Assembly: GCA_937960465.1 (NCBI GenBank)
Contig: CALGPO010000109.1
Coordinates: forward strand, 1 to 34,367
Origin: an uncultured bacterium
GTDB lineage: Bacteria > Nitrospirota > Thermodesulfovibrionia > Thermodesulfovibrionales > Dissulfurispiraceae
DNA length: 34,367 nt
Reading direction: 5' to 3'
Shown: one piece after another, positions 29,201-34,367 of the stretch
Position numbering within the stretch: the stretch's first letter is position 1
How the letters are laid out: each line of letters starts with the position of its first letter
Notes under the pieces: generated by a model
Database searches by the model: none
Told to the model about the DNA's origin: nothing
Seen by the model: only the letters and a program-made list of their open reading frames with translations
Position numbers and translations under genes: made by a program

Positions 29201-29934
29201 AGGATTTGTTCAAAACGGTCCTTCACACGGCGGATACTGTCAGCCACGAATGAAAATCTTGGGCTGTCGAATATGGCCTCCTGAACGCCTGCTATAAACC
29301 TGAAACGGAGATCTTTACAGACTTCCCCGATCTCGCGCAAGAAGTTCAAATCAAGAATCAATTCCTGATCCTTACGGGTACGCAAATAGTCAAGAAGTTC
29401 ATCCACAACAAGGAGAAGTCCGTAATCCGGATACTTCTCGTGGAACATGGCCATCATGTCTTCGAAGGCACGCTTGTTACTGGAGACACGGCCAGCATCT
29501 GGAAAGGTAAAGCTTACGCCATAGGCACTCAGATGCTCCTCAAGTTGCATCACGAGAATATCCCGTAAGGACATTGTTGTAGCGCCGATCTCGGTGCGCA
29601 CAACTTTAAACTTGCCAGCGATATCTACCGCTGAATCTCTTACCTTCTTATCATTGATGTCGGAAAGAAGTTCTGAGCGCTCGGCAATGCATGATATTAC
29701 CGACATGAGATGGGACTTACCAGTGCCGTAATTTCCTACTATCAGGAGACCCTTATTATCGAGGGGTTTTTCAAACTGAAGATGGGGAATCGCAATGCCT
29801 GTGAGCCTCTCTGACATCTCCTCCGAGATTACATAAGTATGAACAAGCTGCCTGGCGGCTGATGCCTTGTCAGCTTCACGGAGTTGGACCACTGACTCTA
29901 TAGGTTCAAACTGTATTAAATCGTCGTATTTCAT
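26218..29934 (-). CDS. brxC: BREX type 3 BrxC/PglY-like large P-loop ATPase
   Basis: 1238 aa; [18 protein letters not shown] (Walker A), [20 protein letters not shown] (Walker B); located between brxF and the methyltransferase. Confidence 0.87.
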   Translation of the reverse strand: MKYDDLIQFEPIESVVQLREADKASAARQLVHTYVISEEMSERLTGIAIPHLQFEKPLDNKGLLIVGNYGTGKSHLMSVISCIAERSELLSDINDKKVRDSAVDIAGKFKVVRTEIGATTMSLRDILVMQLEEHLSAYGVSFTFPDAGRVSSNKRAFEDMMAMFHEKYPDYGLLLVVDELLDYLRTRKDQELILDLNFLREIGEVCKDLRFRFIAGVQEAIFDSPRFSFVADSIRRVKDRFEQILIARKDVKFVVAERLLKKTADQQAKIREYLTPFARFYGHMNERMDEYVRLFPVHPDYIDTFERVTAVEKREVLKTLSLAMKRLLDKNVPEDYPGLIAYDSYWDTLRANPSFRAVPDIKAVIDCSQVLEARIQQAFTRPAYKDMALRIIRALSVHRLTTGDIYSPLGATAEELRDGLCLYQPGIEELGGDPADDLLTQVETVLKEIHKTVSGQFISFNPDNRQYYIDLKKTDDFDALIEKRAESMDDTQLDRYYYEALKIVMECTDQTYVTGYKIWQHELEWLERKAARGGYLFFGAPNERSTAVPPRDFYLYFIQPHDAPHFKDEKKADEVFFYLTGADDAFRNTLRSYAASLDLASTSSGHAKSTYESKASGFLRELTKWLQEHMITAFEVTYQGKTKPLLGWVKGKVSATGGARVNVRDIVNTAGSVCLATHFEDQAPDYPVFSILITGASRAQAAQDALRAIAGQTRTKQATAVLDALELLDGERLDPHHSRYARHILDILRKKGHGQVVNRSEIIQEVNGLEYMAPQSLRLEPEWVVVVLAGLVYSGDIVLAIPGQKFDATALSLLAATSVDELTQFKHIERPKEWNLPALKALFETLGLTPGMAQLITQGKEEPVQELQKIVAQSVEKLVLAQQYLQDGLPFWGCNLLGEEEARGYRTRLDETKGFVESLQAYNTPGKFKNFRYGVDEVKSQSAGLKAIAEVQSLHELTSGQAGAITNYLSMAETMLPVGHEWIERMNKVKTEVLSDISDSKKRKDPSFRLQLISKLTALKKAYMDEYLSIHKRARLGVSDDKKKAALMRDERLERLKKLSTIDLMPIQQLTDFQNRLAGLKSCFALTEQELEVSPLCPHCSFKPNVDEPKAPAGIVLDRLDEELDRLLSDWTQTLLTNLDDPTTKENLELLKPKPRKLIDDFMKKRTLPDDLSHEFINALKEVLSGLAKVTMKIEDLRTALISGGSPVTPEEMKKRFEEYLNELTRGKELGKVRIVLE

Positions 29935-29963
29935 AGATTCCCCCTGTTTCCTTAGTTCTGTTC

Positions 29964-30440
29964 TTATGTCTCCGTTATCGGGCTTACTATCAAGAAATCC
30001 CGCACCTGATACTTCTGGTACTCAGGATGCTCTGGCGCTGCATATATTAGGTTGCCTTTCAATACCGATCCACTCCATGCCGCCACTATTGTTCTGTTCC
30101 GAGAAAGTCCCTGAAGGAGCCGAAGCGGGTCTTGTTTAAGATTGGTATCAAAAAGGATTTCAATATTATCCAGCAGGATAACATCACTTTTAGTCTGTGC
30201 CACAATTTCATCAAGCAGTCGTGGGACATGGAGTGACCTCTGACGTTCTGTTAAATCCAGCAATCTTCGAGAGAGTTCCAGATTTACATTGACCATAGGG
30301 GCGCCTGTACGTTCCTTTACGGCCTGTAGAGTCGATGTCTTGCCAGCGCCAGTAGGAGCCACCAACAATATGAGGCGATTATAAAGCTCGGCGGCTTGCT
30401 CAAGCTTCTGGATAATCTGTTCTGATAGAGTTTCTGACAA
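29964..30440 (-). CDS. brxF: BREX type 3 BrxF-like small P-loop ATPase (TTG start)
   Basis: 158 aa; [20 protein letters not shown] (Walker A), [13 protein letters not shown] (Walker B), [13 protein letters not shown]; immediately upstream of brxC. Confidence 0.82.
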   Translation of the reverse strand: MSETLSEQIIQKLEQAAELYNRLILLVAPTGAGKTSTLQAVKERTGAPMVNVNLELSRRLLDLTERQRSLHVPRLLDEIVAQTKSDVILLDNIEILFDTNLKQDPLRLLQGLSRNRTIVAAWSGSVLKGNLIYAAPEHPEYQKYQVRDFLIVSPITET

Positions 30441-30469
30441 TATTTAACTCTCTTTCTGAAATAGAATGT

Positions 30470-30496
30470 AGGATTAAGTCTTTAATTTTTAATCCT
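30470..30496. repeat. Inverted repeat between sbcC-like gene and brxF
   Basis: AGGATTAA-GTCTTTAATTT-TTAATCCT, 8-bp perfect arms; no T tract on the minus strand. Confidence 0.45.
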
Positions 30497-30542
30497 TTAC
30501 TGGTTATTTTTCCAACCGAAAAGGTCTAATCGCAAGAACTTC

Positions 30543-32951
30543 TCAAATTTCAATCTTATTACCTCCCAGCAACTCCGCATGTAACGGATGACAGGTGAGT
30601 ATAATTATCTGTTTTTTAGCTGCATATGTCTTTAAAAGTTCTGCTGCCCTGTGCTGTCGTTCAGGATCTATATTCACCAGAGGGTCGTCCATCATCAGGA
30701 AGCCATTTGCCTCTTTCAGAAAGTGGTTTGCCATTGCCAGACGAAGAGCCAGTGAAAGCACATCCTGCGTTCCTGCTGAAAGCAGATTATGAGACAGCAG
30801 TTCGCTGTCAGACCTGATAAATCCTTTTGGAATACTGCCATCCATTTTAACCCGACAATAGCGTTTTTCTGTCACTCTTGAGATATAATCCTCCAAGTCC
30901 CTTTTCAGCCCTTCAAAGGTATCTGCATCCAGTTGCTTCAAAATCCTCTCCGTCAGATCCCTTATCCTTGCTATAGCCTCCCCCTTTTTCTTGATAGAAA
31001 GAAATTCTTCTTCCGCCTCTTTTAGTTGAACCTTGAGTTCCTCTGAGGACTGTTCAGGCCTCTCCAGTTCCGCAATTTCCAGTTGAAGCTGATTCTTTCT
31101 GTCTCTTTCTTTTCCCAGTTCCTCTTTCTTCTGATCATACCCCTTAATGAATGATTCCATGTCCTCAATACCCTCTGGCAAGGGTGCGAGTTCTCTGATC
31201 TTTTCATTAATTTCCCTTTCACGATTTAGAGCCTGTGCAAGGGATATCAATAGCTCGTCCTTTGTCTTATACTTTTCTTCAAAGTCTTTTATGACTTTCC
31301 TGTGGTATTCTAATTCGTCGTTATATTTTGTGATTTCGTTATTTACAGCGCTTATCTGTTCAATTATGTCTTCAATCGGTCTTACCGAATGTTCCGCTGG
31401 CATCTCTCTTATCTTCCGGGCTAATTCATCGTAAGAATCAGTACCAAGTTCATCTTTTAAGTTCTTCTTTGCCCTTTCGAGTTCATTAGAACACTCCTCA
31501 TATATTCTATTGATACTGTTTGCGTCATCCAGTGTCTTTAAATTGTGCTTTTTTAGAAGTTCATTTAGCCTTGCTTCAGACTGGGAGTACTGTTTTAGGA
31601 CATCCTCCATGTTCCCCTCTCCTGATGTAATCATCATTGTCCAATCAGGGTGCTCAAGTCTTATTATTCCCCCCGCTTCTATATTCAATGGTCGATCTTT
31701 ATCAATATGATGCGTAAATATTTCATCTAAGTCCTTCTGGATTTTTAAGGAAAATTCGGCCTTTGCGTTAATATTCAATGTAAGTTTACCGGCAGTCATA
31801 CTTGTCTTCAATGTATTAACCTCTGTAAAGGAAGCTCTTATCTCCTCCAATTCGGTTTTGTCTAATTTCTGAACAGAATTAAGCCTTTCTGCTGCTTTAT
31901 CCAGTGTATCCTTTCTATCTTTTATTTTATTAAATCTCTCTCGAAGGCCTTTATTTCTCTCTTGAGTGAGTGCATCCCCTCTCTCTTTCTCCAGAGTTTT
32001 GAGCTTTTCTTTAAGGGCAGGGATAGTTTTCTTAATTTTTTCTATCTCGCTTTCGCTCCCTCCCCACTGTGAATTAACTGCCTTCATATCCTGTATATCT
32101 TTCCGGATATTGCTCAACTCAAGATCCAATAACCTTCTTTCCCTGGCATCATCAACTGCCTTCTTATGTCTGGATATATAATTTTCCAGTTCTGCTATCC
32201 GAGTCATGCACCCGGATAGCTGATGATTAAGGCTGTCAAGTGCCTCTTCAAATCCAATTGCATCCTTCAGGGACTTGCTTATGCGCTCCTTCTTATAAAA
32301 GGCTTCGAGTATATGACCTACTTCCTTCTGCCAGCGGTTTTCTATCCCTCGTCCCTTTTCTGGATAATCTTCCTTTCTGTCCCAATGGTCGAAGTATTTA
32401 TTATAGAGACGGTCTATTTTCTCTTTGAACCTGTCTACCGAAACACCATCAGTCTCATACATGGCAACCCTCAGGATGTCACCCAGTTGTCGAACAGCCT
32501 CCTTATCAAGTTCTTCAACGGTCTTTGAGAGTCCAGACTGATATGTCATCAAGATTGATCTGAATGTGCCCTCCCTGGCAGGCAATTTGGAATTCATGTA
32601 TTCTCTTATGGAATTCTCATCACTGATGACAGAACCATCCGGAAGTATAAAATCAGCGGCTGTCCTGCCACCCCAAGTGCGTTTAATGACATACGGATTT
32701 TCATTAATAATAAAATCAAGTTCAACATGTATGGTATCTCCACCCCCTATTGGAATGAATCGCCTGATCTCCTTTTCAAATTCTGTCTTTCTGAGCCTTG
32801 TGGGCGTAAAAAGCACTTTCTGAACTGCATTAAAAACGGTGGATTTACCTGCCTCATTTGGACCGAGGATGATATTCATTCCACTCTGAAAATTAAATTC
32901 CCTGTTAGCAATACAACCGAAGGGATTCAATCTTATCCTTTTGAGAATCAT
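30543..32951 (-). CDS. SbcC/Rad50/YhaN-like SMC-type ATPase
   Basis: 802 aa; MNIILGPNEAGKSTVFNAVQ (Walker A), long coiled coil, LLSAGTQDVLSLALRLAMANHFL signature and FLMMDDPLVNIDPERQ (Walker B); no CxxC hook. Confidence 0.87.
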   Translation of the reverse strand: MILKRIRLNPFGCIANREFNFQSGMNIILGPNEAGKSTVFNAVQKVLFTPTRLRKTEFEKEIRRFIPIGGGDTIHVELDFIINENPYVIKRTWGGRTAADFILPDGSVISDENSIREYMNSKLPAREGTFRSILMTYQSGLSKTVEELDKEAVRQLGDILRVAMYETDGVSVDRFKEKIDRLYNKYFDHWDRKEDYPEKGRGIENRWQKEVGHILEAFYKKERISKSLKDAIGFEEALDSLNHQLSGCMTRIAELENYISRHKKAVDDARERRLLDLELSNIRKDIQDMKAVNSQWGGSESEIEKIKKTIPALKEKLKTLEKERGDALTQERNKGLRERFNKIKDRKDTLDKAAERLNSVQKLDKTELEEIRASFTEVNTLKTSMTAGKLTLNINAKAEFSLKIQKDLDEIFTHHIDKDRPLNIEAGGIIRLEHPDWTMMITSGEGNMEDVLKQYSQSEARLNELLKKHNLKTLDDANSINRIYEECSNELERAKKNLKDELGTDSYDELARKIREMPAEHSVRPIEDIIEQISAVNNEITKYNDELEYHRKVIKDFEEKYKTKDELLISLAQALNREREINEKIRELAPLPEGIEDMESFIKGYDQKKEELGKERDRKNQLQLEIAELERPEQSSEELKVQLKEAEEEFLSIKKKGEAIARIRDLTERILKQLDADTFEGLKRDLEDYISRVTEKRYCRVKMDGSIPKGFIRSDSELLSHNLLSAGTQDVLSLALRLAMANHFLKEANGFLMMDDPLVNIDPERQHRAAELLKTYAAKKQIIILTCHPLHAELLGGNKIEI

Positions 32952-34060
32952 CTCCTGACCTCCGTGATTATGTCATAGGCAATCTGCACGGCTTCAGAAT
33001 CACCTATTTCTAAGAGGGTGGTCAGCAGTCTCTGTGGGAAGGACCCTTCTGTGAATTCCTGATTTATGATGTCCATGGTGGTCTCCTCTTTCAGTTCGGT
33101 TGTATCGAACTGGGCGAGGTAGAATAATCGCTCATTTAGAAAACTCCTGATCTCATTGATGCCCTGATATTCATCCCTTGAAAGTCTGCCCTTCAATTTC
33201 AATTTCAGCAGGGTATTTCCATATCCTTCCTTAGAATACCTGTCTTTCAACCTTAAGAGGTCATTCAGACTGTTAACCTCTGCTGTATCGTGTGAAAAGC
33301 GATACATGCCAGTAGATATGGCTCTTGGGTTTATCTTCTTATTATCATCAATCTCTATAATCCATGCCCTGCCTTCATGCTCGCAGTCAAAACCATCAGG
33401 TTCAGGTGTGCCTGGGTAAAATATCCTGCTGGAGGCATCCAGCCTTAAAGGATACTGTATATGGGTATGACCGAGCAGCCATAGATCCAGATTGCACATC
33501 AGAAGCTCAGAAATGGTCATTGGGTAATACTTACCTTCAAAATCAGGTGAAAAACCCTCAAGACTTCCATGGGCAATGCCAATATTGATTACAGCACTTT
33601 CTTTATTCTCATTAATAATCCATGCCAGATAATTTTTTTCTGAGCACTTGGCATCACAGGGCGCCGGGTAGAGATTTACATTCAGGTCGTAATGTCTTAA
33701 ACTGTAAAGTTGTCTTTTTTCAATAACAAGAACATTGTCTCCTGAATGTTCTTTAAACTGTGCCCAGAGTTCAGATCCCGGGGAAATAAAGTCGTGATTG
33801 CCTGGAAGCACAACGGCAAGACTCCCGCTGAATTCGGAAAGGGCCTTTGCAGCCCTGATTATATTCTTTTTTGCCACTGAAACACTCTCGAAGAGATCGC
33901 CTGAAATGATAAAGAGGTCACAGCCTTCTTTATTTGCAGTATCTATAAGCCTCAAAAGAGTCTCAAACCTGCCCTCGCTTAATTCTGCCTGCACCTCGGG
34001 GTAACCAATAAATTTCATACCCAGATGGAGATCAGATGTATGGAAGATTTTCAAAGCCAT
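32948..34060 (-). CDS. SbcD/Mre11/YhaO-like metallophosphoesterase (DNA repair exonuclease family)
   Basis: MALKIFHTSDLHLGMKF, LFIISGDLFES, VVLPGNHDFISPG, IGIAHGSLEG, LLGHTHIQYPLR; ATGA overlap with the sbcC-like gene. Confidence 0.9.
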   Translation of the reverse strand: MALKIFHTSDLHLGMKFIGYPEVQAELSEGRFETLLRLIDTANKEGCDLFIISGDLFESVSVAKKNIIRAAKALSEFSGSLAVVLPGNHDFISPGSELWAQFKEHSGDNVLVIEKRQLYSLRHYDLNVNLYPAPCDAKCSEKNYLAWIINENKESAVINIGIAHGSLEGFSPDFEGKYYPMTISELLMCNLDLWLLGHTHIQYPLRLDASSRIFYPGTPEPDGFDCEHEGRAWIIEIDDNKKINPRAISTGMYRFSHDTAEVNSLNDLLRLKDRYSKEGYGNTLLKLKLKGRLSRDEYQGINEIRSFLNERLFYLAQFDTTELKEETTMDIINQEFTEGSFPQRLLTTLLEIGDSEAVQIAYDIITEVRR

Positions 34061-34250
34061 TTTTTACCCTATGATAATCAGCCTTTTAGTGTTTATTATA
34101 CTCCAAAAAATCCTGTTTTCAAGCACATGTTATTAAATTATCCCTTCTCTAAAATCAGAATATGCTTTTTAAAAACTTCTTTCCATAAGGCTTAGTCTCA
34201 ATCCTTTCATCGCATATGAGCAAGTAAATGGGGTCAGGTCTTTACTTTTA

Positions 34251-34367
34251 CTATTTATTATTTACAATCCTGCTTATTGTTGTATAATACAAGCCAAGAT
34301 AATCTGCAACCTCTTTTTGGCTGTAACCATATCTGTTAACCGCCTCTTTTATCTGTTCGTTTCTGCC
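34251..34367 (-). CDS. C-terminal fragment of REP-associated-type transposase, 5' truncated by window edge
   Basis: Minus-strand frame GRNEQIKEAVNRYGYSQKEVADYLGLYYTTISRIVNNK*, the HTH tail (YSQKEVADYLGLHYSTVSRI) typical of this transposase class; followed by ACCTGACCCC motif. Confidence 0.75.
   Translation of the reverse strand, partial: GRNEQIKEAVNRYGYSQKEVADYLGLYYTTISRIVNNK

Noticed and set aside
16019-30440. DISARM or BREX type 1 assignment
   Set aside because: No DUF1998 (DrmB) or phospholipase-D gene for DISARM, no Lon-like BrxL or BrxB for type 1; presence of PglZ and small BrxF-like ATPase favours type 3

Overview
The window appears to come from a sulfate-metabolising bacterium, probably Nitrospirota/Thermodesulfovibrionia-like (inferred from gene content only). 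The left part (~139-15340, minus strand) is a conserved core: prfA, a DUF1385 membrane protein, rpmE, hppA (membrane PPase), a CBS-pair protein, and the dissimilatory sulfate reduction set sat-aprB-aprA-qmoA-qmoB-qmoC, plus adk and an XTP/dITP pyrophosphatase. An initiator-type tRNA-fMet (15437-15513, +) marks a boundary. To its right is a ~18 kb minus-strand defence island that reads as a BREX type 3-like operon: brxF - brxC - [AlbA_2/Schlafen-type ATP-binding winged-helix protein] - pglXI-like methyltransferase - brxHII-like helicase - pglZ - brxA-position protein. It is preceded by an SbcD/SbcC-like (YhaO/YhaN-like) pair that lacks a CxxC zinc hook. The main unusual signals are: (i) a phased cluster of five TATRCAC heptads, including a perfect 15-bp inverted repeat, between the AlbA_2 gene and the methyltransferase gene; (ii) a ~96-bp palindromic ACACGAAT-type repeat lying exactly at the pglXI/brxHII junction, which supplies the predicted helicase N-terminus; (iii) the AlbA_2 protein as an extra component inside a BREX-3 gene order; (iv) a degenerate tRNA-3'-end-like sequence and direct repeats next to the tRNA, possibly a relic attachment site; (v) C-terminal ends of two different REP-associated-type transposases at the two window edges. 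Calls are from reading the sequence and recalled family motifs; no database search was run.
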